Shown here: piece by piece, positions 45,492 through 52,947 of the stretch
Layout of the letters: each line of letters starts with the position of its first letter
Position numbering within the stretch: the stretch's first letter is position 1
DNA from: Streptomyces sp. SAT1
GTDB taxonomy: Bacteria > Actinomycetota > Actinomycetes > Streptomycetales > Streptomycetaceae
Length of the DNA stretch: 64,000 nucleotides
Assembly: GCF_001654495.1 (NCBI RefSeq)
Contig: NZ_CP015849.1
Span: 3,013,501-3,077,500, forward strand
Direction of reading: 5' to 3'
Notes under the pieces: generated by a model
What the model was told of the DNA's origin: nothing
Databases searched by the model: none
The model's input: only the letters and a program-made list of their open reading frames with translations
Translations under genes and position numbers: made by a program

Positions 45492-45977
45492 TCACGCGCT
45501 CGTGGCGCTGGGGAGCCACTGCTGGTAGGGATTGTCCGAGCCGTACCCCTTGGCGTAGGCGTTGCCCTTGGCGTTCGAGTCCAGCGCCTTGTTGCTGTAG
45601 GGGTCGACGAACCGGAAAGTGCCGTCGACCACCAATTCCCACCAGAGCGAGCCGTTGGCGCAGGCCGGAGCGGTTTCGAGCTGCTTGTCCTCCGGATTGA
45701 GGGGATTCACCCAGAGGCATCGGCGGGTGGCGACATTGCGGAGCAGTACCTTGCCGTCCAGAACCGCCCGCTGCCACTTCTGGTACGGGTTGTCCGCGCC
45801 GCAAGACTTGGTGTACACGTTTCCCTTGGCATCGGAGTCGAGACAGAGCCCGGTGCGGGCGTTCCGGTACTGCCAGACATCACCGGCGGCATGGGCGGCC
45901 GGGGCGGTACCCATGGTGAGCAGAAGACTGGCCCCCGCGGTGACCAAAGCGCCCGCGAGCTTCGCGTGAGTACGCAT
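45492..45977 (-). CDS. Secreted ricin-type lectin-like protein, paralogue
   Basis: 161 residues. Signal peptide MRTHAKLAGALVTAGASLLL...AHA, then the same beta-trefoil layout as its neighbour: NPYQKWQR, LDSDAKGNVY, CLWVNPLN and a C terminus LDSNAKGNAYAKGYGSDNPYQQW that almost repeats the neighbour's end. The two genes lie 102 bp apart on one strand and arose by duplication. The upstream motif CATTAGTGAGACGTTAGTG (46036-46054) probably marks the promoter of the pair. Confidence 0.82.
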   Translation of the reverse strand: MRTHAKLAGALVTAGASLLLTMGTAPAAHAAGDVWQYRNARTGLCLDSDAKGNVYTKSCGADNPYQKWQRAVLDGKVLLRNVATRRCLWVNPLNPEDKQLETAPACANGSLWWELVVDGTFRFVDPYSNKALDSNAKGNAYAKGYGSDNPYQQWLPSATSA

Positions 45978-46035
45978 ACGACCTCTTTCTCGGGTGAATG
46001 GAAACGTTGAATACGCTGAATAGGTTGACCCCGCG

Positions 46036-46054
46036 CACTAACGTCTCACTAATG
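46036..46054 (-). promoter_or_regulatory. Direct-repeat motif before lectin genes
   Basis: Minus strand CATTAGTGAGACGTTAGTG: TTAGTG occurs twice, 11 bp apart. A TATTCA box lies about 17 bp farther on and could be the -10, putting the motif in the activator/-35 position. The same motif recurs at 49198. Confidence 0.5.
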
Positions 46055-46177
46055 CTCCACGGGATGCACAAAAGGCGCTTCCGGGGCAAAGAAAACAGGC
46101 CCTGCGGCTCCCTGTGTCCGAATTCAGGGCGCTGGCTCGGAATTACCCGTCCGCTCGGGCCGGATCGCTGACCCTCC

Positions 46178-47140
46178 TCAGATCCAGCCGCGCTCCCGGG
46201 CGCGCAGCGCGGCCTGGAAGCGGTTGTCGGCGTCGAGCCTCGCCATGAGCCGGGCCACGTACTTGCGGTAGGTCCGCAGCGCCATGTTGAGCTGGCGGGC
46301 CCCGGTCTCGTCCTTGTCGACGAGGTAGAGGGTCCGGAGTATCTGCCGCTCGACCTCGGTGAGGGAGGGCAGGGCCTCCTCGGGGAGTTCCTGCGACGCC
46401 GCCCACATCCGTTCGAAGAGCGAGACCACGGTGCTCACCAGACCGGGCTCACGCGTCAGGAGCGCCCCGCGGGCCGTGTTCTGGGGGTCGATCGGAGTGA
46501 GCGCGACCGCCCGATCGCAGATGATCATGCGCTCGATGGGGTGCGGGGAGATACGGATCTCCGCGCCGCGGGCCACGAGTTCCCGCAGGTACACGAGGGT
46601 CGTCTCGTCCTGGAGGCAGGCCGACGCCATCAGCGTCCGCATCCGCACTCCCCGGCGCAGGATCCGCAGGTCGATCGGGCGGGAGATCTCGATCGACTCC
46701 GGGGTGAGCACCCCGACCGGGTTGGTCGTCAGGTTCTCCGTGCGCGCGAAGAAGGTCACCTCGTCGATGGCGCTCCGTACGGCCTCCAGACCCTCGATCT
46801 GCCGGACCGCCGGACCGCCCGGCCCGGACACGTCCGCTGAGGCGTCCATCGTGCTCAGGTGCTCGACCACCCCGGCGCTGCGGACGGACTCCTGGAGCTC
46901 GTCCTGGAACTGGCCCACCTGATGCTCGATCAGCCTCTCGACCGTCCGCTTCGGCGAGAGCGGCCGCAGACCGCCGGCCGGGGTGCGCACCGCGATGCCC
47001 AGCTCCAGCACCCGCGTGACCACGGCCGGATCGTGGCCGCCGGTGTCCTCGCGGTCCCTCAGGAGCGCCCGGTAGAGCTGCTCCTCCGGCTCGGAAACCC
47101 CCAGGAAGCCGAGGGTGTTGGGGGTGCCGTCCGGCTTCAT
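46178..47140 (-). CDS. Orphan LuxR-like regulator
   Basis: 320 residues. The C-terminal helix-turn-helix (LPSLTEVERQILRTLYLVDKDETGARQLNMALRTYRKYVARLMARLDADNRFQAALRARERGW) is a LuxR-type domain with an atypical first helix. The N-terminal half (LGVSEPEEQLYRALLRDRE ... VRTPAGGLRPLSPKRTVERLIEHQV) looks like a TrmB-type winged helix and the middle like a phospholipase-D-like sensor fold (RTLMASACLQDETTLVYLREL). Such orphan regulators are numerous in Streptomyces. Divergent from a 62-residue secreted peptide gene. Start ATG 47140. Confidence 0.8.
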   Translation of the reverse strand: MKPDGTPNTLGFLGVSEPEEQLYRALLRDREDTGGHDPAVVTRVLELGIAVRTPAGGLRPLSPKRTVERLIEHQVGQFQDELQESVRSAGVVEHLSTMDASADVSGPGGPAVRQIEGLEAVRSAIDEVTFFARTENLTTNPVGVLTPESIEISRPIDLRILRRGVRMRTLMASACLQDETTLVYLRELVARGAEIRISPHPIERMIICDRAVALTPIDPQNTARGALLTREPGLVSTVVSLFERMWAASQELPEEALPSLTEVERQILRTLYLVDKDETGARQLNMALRTYRKYVARLMARLDADNRFQAALRARERGWI

Positions 47141-47418
47141 CGCCACCACCGCGCAGTGGCGCACCGGCCCGCGTACGAGGGGCGCGCGGCGGTGCGCCGG
47201 ACCACCCGCGAGGGCCGCGCGGCGGCAGGGCCCCGCGGCGGGGGTGTGCAGGAAAGTGCACGGGAACAGGGTCGTTTGCTGCACGCCCGAGGCCCGCCGG
47301 AGGCCCCTCCCGGCGGGCAACATTCTCGGTGTGAGGGCGGCCCGCCGGAACGAGAACGGCGGGCCGGACCGAGCGAAACGAACCCGCCCAGCGACATCGC
47401 CCACCCAGGAGGAAACCC

Positions 47419-47607
47419 GTGAACCGCATCGCGGCCCGCATCGCGTCCGGCACCATCACCGCACTCCTGGTCGTGGGCGGTGCCGGAGTCGCCCAGGCCG
47501 ACAGCACCGGCGCGGACGAGGTCAGGCCGCCGGCGAGCGCCACGCAGACCGCGGTGCCCGAGCACGAGGCCGCCCCCGTCTCCCCGCTGACCAACGACTG
47601 GGGATGA
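47419..47607 (+). CDS. Small secreted peptide
   Basis: 62 residues from GTG 47419, with AGGAGG at 47408. Signal peptide NRIAARIASGTITALLVVGGAGVAQA, then a 35-residue mature part rich in Pro, Ala and Glu ending SPLTNDWG. No Cys. Divergent from the LuxR-like regulator, with 278 bp between. It could be a target or an extracellular signal; no evidence for either. Confidence 0.65.
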   Translation: MNRIAARIASGTITALLVVGGAGVAQADSTGADEVRPPASATQTAVPEHEAAPVSPLTNDWG

Positions 47608-47785
47608 CCGGACCGAGGTGACGGCGGCCGCTCCGACCGGGGCGGCCCCCACCCTCCGGACCGGCCGGCGCCTGCGGACCGCGTCCCCCGGCAGGTCTTC
47701 CCGCACTTCCCGTTCCACTCTCCACCCCTCCACCCCTCGTACGCCGGGCATCCCCATGCCCGAAACCACCTCGAAGGAGCACACC

Positions 47786-48286
47786 ATGTCGAAGAACCTC
47801 AAGCGCGCCGCCCTCACCGTCGTCGGCGCCGTCGCCGCCTCGGCCCTGCTGCTGCCCGCCACGGCCCAGGCCGCCACGCCGGCCGCCGAGGCCCGGGTCG
47901 CCACCCAGCAGGTGGGCACCATGGACTCCGGCTGGAAGCTCGACATCGCCATCGACGCCATGGGCTACATCGGCCCGATCATCGGGAACGTCCTGAACGA
48001 CATCCGCATGGAGAAGGACCGCCCCGGCTTCGTCCACCGGCAGCTGGACGACACCATGGCGGCGTACTCGGGCTACAACGTGATGGTCATCAACGACAAG
48101 CTCGACTACTCCATGGACCTGCACGGCGTGGTCGCCAACGCCCGCGTCACCCAGGGCAGCGCCACCTACCGGGTGCTCGCCTTCCAGTCGGGCACGATCG
48201 TCAACCGCGGCGACGGCGGCTGGAGCAACTGGGGCTTCGGCGGCTGGTTCACCCGCAACGGCGGCACGGTGGTCTTCACCAGCTGA
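47786..48286 (+). CDS. Secreted protein of unknown function
   Basis: 166 residues. Signal peptide SKNLKRAALTVVGAVAASALLL...AQA; the mature part contains VGTMDSGWKLDIAIDAMGYIGPIIGNVLNDIRMEKD and ends in a Gly/Trp-rich beta segment (GDGGWSNWGFGGWFTRNGGTVVFTS). ATG 47786 follows GAAGGA; the frame extends upstream but without conserved residues. I do not recognise a family; the Trp/Gly end resembles secreted stress-type proteins of Streptomyces. Confidence 0.65.
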   Translation: MSKNLKRAALTVVGAVAASALLLPATAQAATPAAEARVATQQVGTMDSGWKLDIAIDAMGYIGPIIGNVLNDIRMEKDRPGFVHRQLDDTMAAYSGYNVMVINDKLDYSMDLHGVVANARVTQGSATYRVLAFQSGTIVNRGDGGWSNWGFGGWFTRNGGTVVFTS

Positions 48287-48424
48287 GTCCGACCGCACCG
48301 TCCGACCTCCTGTATCCCACTCGGGCTTCGCCACTCACGCAGATGGGCCGGTCTCCTCACGGAAACCGGCCCATGCCGCGTCCACCCAGGGCCGCAGGGC
48401 CCACGATCCGCAGGAGACAAGACC

Positions 48425-48649
48425 GTGGAGAACCAGGTCCGACTCACCGGGCCGCCCGAAGCCGCCCCCGAACTGGCGTGCCTGCGCGTCATCGCCCAGC
48501 TCCCGCCCCGCTGGTCCGTCCGGATCCTGGAATGCGGAACCGGATACGCGGTCCTCGGCCTGCGCGCGGACGCCTCGGCCGAGGAGGTCACGGCGGAGAT
48601 CGACGAGGCGATCACCGCGCTTCCCCTACGGGGCTGGAAGCGGAGCTGA
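48425..48649 (+). CDS. Small hypothetical protein
   Basis: 74 residues from GTG 48425. No signal peptide or membrane helix: ENQVRLTGPPEAAPELACLRVIAQLPPRWSVRILECGTGYAVLGLRADASAEEVTAEI. A compact alpha/beta protein by pattern. Convergent with the next gene (12 bp). No family recognised. Confidence 0.45.
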   Translation: MENQVRLTGPPEAAPELACLRVIAQLPPRWSVRILECGTGYAVLGLRADASAEEVTAEIDEAITALPLRGWKRS

Positions 48650-48661
48650 CCTGCGGACGCA

Positions 48662-49051
48662 TCAGCTGAACTGGACGGTCACCGTCTGGTCGTTCCAGCT
48701 GCCGAGCTGGGGCTCCCAGCCCACGAGCAGCCTGTTCCCGTTCCGGTCCCGCAGCCCCATCTGACAGCCGCCCTCCATGTTCTGCACGGAAGAGATGGTC
48801 CAGCGGTACTTCTCGGGCAGCGGGAACTGGTAGTCAGGGATGTCTTCCTTGTCGCTGTTGCAGGATTCCCCGCGGAACTCGATGCGCGACCCGGAGTAAT
48901 TGTTGTCCACATAGGCGATTCCGAGGGTCTTCGTGCCGTGCCCCATGGTGAGCAGATCGTACCCGGGTGCCGTCGCCGCACTGGCCGGCGCGGCGACACC
49001 GACCGACAACGTGACAGCGGCGAGAACGCCCAGAACCTTCTTGTCCATCAT
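48662..49051 (-). CDS. Small secreted protein, beta/gamma-crystallin-like
   Basis: 129 residues from ATG 49051 (GAGGGTGG before it; a second ATG is adjacent). Signal peptide MMDKKVLGVLAAVTLSVGVAAPASA, then a mature part (GIAYVDNNYSGSRIEFRGESCNSDKEDIP ... ISSVQNMEGGCQMGLRDRNGNRLLVGW) that resembles the Streptomyces beta/gamma-crystallin/SMPI-like fold of small inhibitors and killer-toxin-like proteins, with paired Cys. The similarity is by pattern only. Confidence 0.6.
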   Translation of the reverse strand: MMDKKVLGVLAAVTLSVGVAAPASAATAPGYDLLTMGHGTKTLGIAYVDNNYSGSRIEFRGESCNSDKEDIPDYQFPLPEKYRWTISSVQNMEGGCQMGLRDRNGNRLLVGWEPQLGSWNDQTVTVQFS

Positions 49052-49517
49052 GCAGAACCACCCTCGCGTAACCGAGCTCGACTGACGGCGAAAGCTATCC
49101 GGTCGACTCACCCACCAGACAGCCCACTCCCCCCGGAATGGCTTATTCCGCCCAGCCCCCGCTCAATCATGACCGAATTCCACGCCACGCCAATAAAACG
49201 TTAGCGAGACGTTAGCAACACCGGTCAGAATGAAGGCTTTCGCTCAATTGAATTTCCGGCCCGGAATTCGGGAGCGGCGCGGGCGTGTACGGCATGTCCA
49301 CTCGGACGGCCCCGCCCCGGCGGAACGGAAAGCCCCGGGGGCCGGTCCGACACCACGGTCACCCGCAGCACAACACGGGCATCACTGACCACAACGGACT
49401 TCGCACCGGAAACCCCAGGTCAGAACCCCTGCGACAGGCACACCATGCCCGTCAGCGGCATCAGGGGCGACCGCCCCGATCCCCATCCGCTAGGCTGTCA
49501 CCGGTCAGTCGGCCCAC
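49052..49517. other. Upstream region of secreted protein gene to tRNA-Arg
   Basis: 466 bp, A+T-richer near 49160-49270. It contains the shared motif at 49198 and a near-palindrome GAATTTCCGGCCCGGAATTC (49250-49269). No gene is supported; open frames here are short and unconvincing. Confidence 0.4.
49198..49216 (+). promoter_or_regulatory. Direct-repeat motif near secreted protein gene
   Basis: Plus strand ACGTTAGCGAGACGTTAGC: ACGTTAGC occurs twice, 11 bp apart. It matches the motif before the lectin genes (TTAGyGAGACGTTAGy). It lies 147 bp before the minus-strand secreted protein gene but points right, away from it. Confidence 0.5.
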
Positions 49518-49590
49518 GCCTTCGTAGCTCAGGGGATAGAGCACCGCTCTCCTAAAGCGGGTGTCGCAGGTTCGAATCCTGCCGGGGGCA
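49518..49590 (+). tRNA. tRNA-Arg (anticodon CCT)
   Basis: 73 nt, complete cloverleaf: acceptor GCCTTCG pairs with CGGGGGC (with G-U pairs) plus discriminator A, D arm TAGCTCAGGGGATAGAGCA, anticodon stem CCGCT/AGCGG around loop CTCCTAA, T arm GTTCGAATC. Anticodon CCT reads AGG, a rare codon in Streptomyces. CCA is not encoded. Sequence right of its 3' end looks like an old insertion scar. Confidence 0.95.
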
Positions 49591-49598
49591 CAGTGTCT

Positions 49599-49637
49599 GA
49601 ACAGCGCGTTCACCTCTCTCGGGTGGGCGCGCTGTTC
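49599..49637 (+). terminator. Hairpin terminator after tRNA-Arg
   Basis: 16-bp arms (49599-49614 with 49622-49637), complete if two G-U pairs are allowed, loop of seven. It starts nine bases after the tRNA 3' end. Confidence 0.85.
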
Positions 49638-49973
49638 ATCATGGCCGTGGCATTGGCCATCAGCATGGCGAACACCAACCTCACGTCCGTTCGGAGAGTC
49701 CGCATCCAACGGATCCGGGGTTCAAGGGCGGCACCAGCCGATGGTCCTGTTTGGCCGCAGTGCGGTGTCTCCGCTGCTGGCGGTCGCAGGCCGTGGCCTG
49801 CTGCGACCGAACACGCAGCGGGCGTCTCCGCTTGATCGCGCGTCCGCTGCGGGATACCGGACGGCCTTCTTCACGTCCATCTCGACGCAGACCCGGTTCA
49901 CGCAACGCGAGCGGTCGATCCCGCGTCTGGCAGGGAGAACAGCCAGGAACCACCCCCCTGAACGGAGCGCTCG
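49638..49973. other. Probable insertion scar between tRNA-Arg and DMT gene
   Basis: 336 bp without a supported gene; short open frames only and weaker third-position G+C than neighbours. Likely degraded mobile DNA next to the tRNA, but no recombinase residues are recognisable. Confidence 0.4.
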
Positions 49974-50924
49974 GTGCTCATAGGACTCCTGACCGCCGTC
50001 GCGGCATCGATCTGTTACGGCACGGGCTCCGTCCTCCAGGCCGTCGGCTCCCGCAAGTCGGCCCGCCGCGAGGCGGCCGCCGCCGGGCACACCACCGGAC
50101 AGGTCACCGCGCATGGCGGCCCCAGTCTCTCCTCCACTGCCCAGGCCGCGATGACCTGGGAATTCATCGTCGGCACGGTCCTGGACTTCGTCGGCTTCGG
50201 GCTCGGCGCGCTCGCCGCCCGCCTGCTGCCGCTGTTCCTCTCCCAGACGGTCATCAGCGCCAACCTCGTCATCACGGCCGTCCTGAGCGTCAAGCTGCTC
50301 GGCATCCGGCTGACCCGGGCGGAGTGGGCCTCGATCGCGGTCGTCTGCTCGGCGCTGGTGCTGCTCGCGAGCGCGGCGGGCTCTGAGGGCAGCGGGCACA
50401 CGCCGATCACCACCCACTGGTGGCTCCTCACGATCTCACTGCTGCTGATGGCGGGCGGCACGGTCCTGGTCCGGCTGCTCGGCGCCCAGGCCGCGATCCT
50501 GGCCGGTCTGCTCTCCGGTCTCGGCTTCGGCGCACTCGGCGTGGGCGTGCGGGTGCTGAACGGGGTCGATCCGTTCGACCTGGGCACGCTGCTCGCCGAC
50601 CCGGCCCTGTATGCCATTCTCGTCGCCGGAATCGGCGGCATGTATCTGCACACCGTCGCGCTGCAGATCGGCTCGGTGAACGGGGCGACGGCGGCGCTGG
50701 TGGTCGGCGAGACCGTACTGCCCGGCATGATCGGCGTCTGGTGGCTGGGGGACGCCTCACGCCCCGGCTTCGCCTGGCTGGCGGTGACCGGCTTCGTCCT
50801 GGCGGTCTCGGGCGCGGTCGCGGTGGCCTGGTTCGGTGCGCCGGAGAACGCCGGGAAGGACGTCCCGGCCCCCACCGACATCCCCGCCCAGAACCCGGCG
50901 CTCACCCAGAACCGAGCCCAGTAG
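49974..50924 (+). CDS. DMT family transporter-like membrane protein
   Basis: 316 residues, about 9-10 membrane helices, from GTG 49974. The pattern LIGLLTAVAASICYGTGSVLQAVGSRKSA and the second half GGMYLHTVALQIGSVNGATAALVVGETVLPGMIGVWWLGD are typical of a Streptomyces/Mycobacterium DMT-superfamily protein. Substrate unknown. The tail is hydrophilic. It looks intact although it lies between two decayed regions. Confidence 0.75.
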   Translation: MLIGLLTAVAASICYGTGSVLQAVGSRKSARREAAAAGHTTGQVTAHGGPSLSSTAQAAMTWEFIVGTVLDFVGFGLGALAARLLPLFLSQTVISANLVITAVLSVKLLGIRLTRAEWASIAVVCSALVLLASAAGSEGSGHTPITTHWWLLTISLLLMAGGTVLVRLLGAQAAILAGLLSGLGFGALGVGVRVLNGVDPFDLGTLLADPALYAILVAGIGGMYLHTVALQIGSVNGATAALVVGETVLPGMIGVWWLGDASRPGFAWLAVTGFVLAVSGAVAVAWFGAPENAGKDVPAPTDIPAQNPALTQNRAQ

Positions 50925-51079
50925 CGTCGGGGACCGGCGCGTGGCCGCCGCTTTCCGTCCAGTCCCCGCCGCCTCACACCGTACGTGCGGTTCTCCCGCA
51001 TACGGCTTTCCGGCATCGTTCACCGGCTGGCATGCCTGTCGCCCTGCGCACGGCGTTGTCACGTTGTCGAGTGCGAGGC

Positions 51080-51148
51080 ATAGGGCGAAGACCGTATTCG
51101 AGCGACTTGTCGGACAAGCAATGGGCGTTGATCGAGCCGATAATCACA
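51080..51148 (+). pseudogene. Remnant of IS5-family transposase N terminus
   Basis: One frame reads RRPYSSDLSDKQWALIEPIIT, the start of IS5/IS427-type transposases (DUF4096 region, YPSDLTDxQWxLIEPLL). Nothing of the DDE domain follows, and I see no terminal inverted repeats. A truncated insertion sequence. Confidence 0.75.
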
Positions 51149-51149
51149 A

Positions 51150-51258
51150 GGAGCGCGTCGACGCGCGCGGGGTGTCCAGTTACATCGCGGCCGCCGCAGC
51201 TCATCAGGACGCCATGGACCGACTGCGCGAGCTGGCTGAACGAAGCAGGGGACCCTCG
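51150..51258 (+). pseudogene. Remnant of VapB-type antitoxin
   Basis: In the frame of 51160 the translation DARGVSSYIAAAAAHQDAMDRLRELAERSRGPS matches the C-terminal part of short actinobacterial antitoxins (RSVSAYVxxAL ... LLxE). It directly abuts the transposase remnant, which seems to have replaced its N terminus. No start codon context of its own. Confidence 0.55.
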
Positions 51259-51295
51259 CGAAACGTCGAGGCAGGCATTGTGGAACTGGACGCTG

Positions 51296-51525
51296 TCCCG
51301 TATCCGCGTCCTGCACACGGATGACCAGGTGATCACCATGGCGCGCGACATGCTGAAGGCGGCTGGTCTGCATGGCCCCAAGTACGCCGTCGACGCCATT
51401 CTGGCGGCTGTCTGTGGCAGGTCGGGAAGCCGCGCAGGGAGCTGAGGCAACCGTCTTCACATCGGACACCGACGACATGACTCAACTCCTCGCGGGACGC
51501 CCCCGTGCGGGTCGAGAAGGTCTGA
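51296..51525 (+). pseudogene. Remnant of VapC-type PIN-domain toxin
   Basis: Three frames in succession give a PIN C terminus: LKAAGLHGPKYAVDAILAAV, then GAEATVFTSDTDDMTQLLAGR, then PVRVEKV and a stop at 51525. The order LLKAAGLHGxKYAxDA ... VLTSDPxDM ... VxVxxV is that of Streptomyces PIN toxins. At least two frameshifts and loss of the N-terminal half make it a pseudogene. Confidence 0.65.
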
Positions 51526-51749
51526 CGAAACGCCGCCCGCGCCTACTCCGACGACTCACCCGCTCTCCCGACTGACCGCCGGCCGTACGCCGATGGGATC
51601 CCCCGTCCAGCGGACGGGAGGGCTCCTGTGCTTGCGGAACGGAGCGACACGATCCGCCGACAGCCGTGAGCCACCGCCGCAGGGCGGGCCGGCCGAGGCC
51701 GGGCGGGGCACCCCGTCCGCGTCGGACAGGACGCCCCGCGAACCCCGGG
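51526..51749. other. Intergenic region after toxin remnant
   Basis: 224 bp; nothing recognisable beyond weak hairpins that might end the minus-strand DUF5994 gene. Confidence 0.35.
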
Positions 51750-52166
51750 TCAGGCAGGCCACCCCGCGGGCGGAGCCTCCGCCGTGGCCGTCTCCATCAG
51801 CCGTTCGGCCTCCTCCGCCGTGGCGGCGGGCGGCACGACCAGCAGGTCCCAGCGGCCCTGTCCGGGGGTGAGCAGGCAGACGGTGTCCTCGGCCCGTGAT
51901 GTCCCCCTCCGGCGCAGGCGCGCCCGCTGGTCCTCGACGGGCACGCCGTCACCGGACAGCGACCACCTCGCCCCGTTCACGCGAACGCTGGTGACGTGTC
52001 CCCAGCGCAGCGGCAACGCGGCGAGCAGCCCGGGGAGTTCGGCGGTCAGGTCGTACGACCGCGGCCACCAGGCTCCGTCGATGCGCCGGACGGCGTCGCC
52101 CCGGCCGGGCCGCGCGCCCAGCCTCAGCCGGGCGGCGGGCTGGTGGGACGAGGGGGTGGTGGTCAT
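51750..52166 (-). CDS. DUF5994 family protein
   Basis: 138 residues. RLRLGARPGRGDAVRRIDGAWWPRSYDLTAELPGLLAALPLRWGHVTSVRVNGARW and a C-terminal GRWDLLVVPPAATAEEAERLM are the DUF5994 core (DGAWWPRS and LLxxPP). Its ATG overlaps the stop of the upstream gene by four bases. A paralogue is at 54060. Function unknown. Confidence 0.75.
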   Translation of the reverse strand: MTTTPSSHQPAARLRLGARPGRGDAVRRIDGAWWPRSYDLTAELPGLLAALPLRWGHVTSVRVNGARWSLSGDGVPVEDQRARLRRRGTSRAEDTVCLLTPGQGRWDLLVVPPAATAEEAERLMETATAEAPPAGWPA

Positions 52167-52558
52167 GGGGACTCCTGAGGTGAGGGAGGCCGGGGGTCCG
52201 CCACGGCCGGGGATCCGGCGGACGCCGGCCGGACCGTCGGCGTCGCGCGGGGCGCGGTCTCACCCGGATGGGTCCGGTCGGCCTGTGGCCTGCTGGCCTC
52301 CAGCCAGGAGTGGAACGGGCCGACGGCCCGCGCGGGGTCGAGCGTGAGGTGCAGACGCGTCCCGGTACCCGACGGGAATGCCGGGTAGCTGCGCTGCTCG
52401 CCCCCGGCGAACAGCAGCCGGAGCGCGTCGGCGACCTGCCGGGCCGCTTCCGCGTCCCGGGAGACGATGCGGACCTCGACCCTGCCTTCGGCCGGCGGAC
52501 CGTCCGAAGCATCCTGGGTCGCGGGCGCATGCAGTGGTGGCGCGGATTCGGTGGTCAT
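52163..52558 (-). CDS. Hypothetical protein upstream of DUF5994 gene
   Basis: 131 residues from ATG 52558. A compact alpha/beta core (VEVRIVSRDAEAARQVADALRLLFAGGEQRSYPAFPSGTGTRLHLTLD) lies between disordered Ala/Pro-rich ends. I recognise no named family. Its stop overlaps the DUF5994 start (ATGA), so the two are cotranscribed and perhaps interact. Confidence 0.6.
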   Translation of the reverse strand: MTTESAPPLHAPATQDASDGPPAEGRVEVRIVSRDAEAARQVADALRLLFAGGEQRSYPAFPSGTGTRLHLTLDPARAVGPFHSWLEASRPQADRTHPGETAPRATPTVRPASAGSPAVADPRPPSPQESP

Positions 52559-52947
52559 CGGGCGGAACCTGTCCCGGGCGGCGGCAGACGCGGCCCGTGT
52601 TGTCGCGCGGCCCCCGACTGCTGTGCCGCGCGCCGAGGACGAGACCAGCCCGGTCACCGGAGTACGAAGGACCCTCGACTCTGCCCACCGTACTCCCGGC
52701 ATCCTCGGGGCGGCCGTTTCCCACCGCGGGCGACGTACCGTGGAACTACCGAGGGCATCACGCGTTCCGGCCGCCATGCCGGGGTCGTCCCCGGCGAAGG
52801 ACGGACTTCCGGGCCGCGCCAGTGGCCGGCACGGAGACGGGTCGGCACCATGTCCGCCGCACTCGCAGCGGCTGCACACGAACTCCTTCCGGCCGCGACC
52901 GCGGTGCGGACGGGCCCGGTCGCGCGCCCCTGCCGAGGGGAGGGGTG
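52559..52947. promoter_or_regulatory. Divergent region before STAS-GNAT gene
   Basis: 389 bp between the divergent starts of the hypothetical gene (52558) and the STAS-GNAT gene (52948). It must hold both promoters; I could not assign a -35/-10 pair. No other gene is supported. Confidence 0.4.

Noticed and set aside
49285..49527. Plus-strand frame of 80 codons ahead of tRNA-Arg
   Set aside because: It runs into the tRNA gene, is His/Arg/Pro-rich and has no conserved features.
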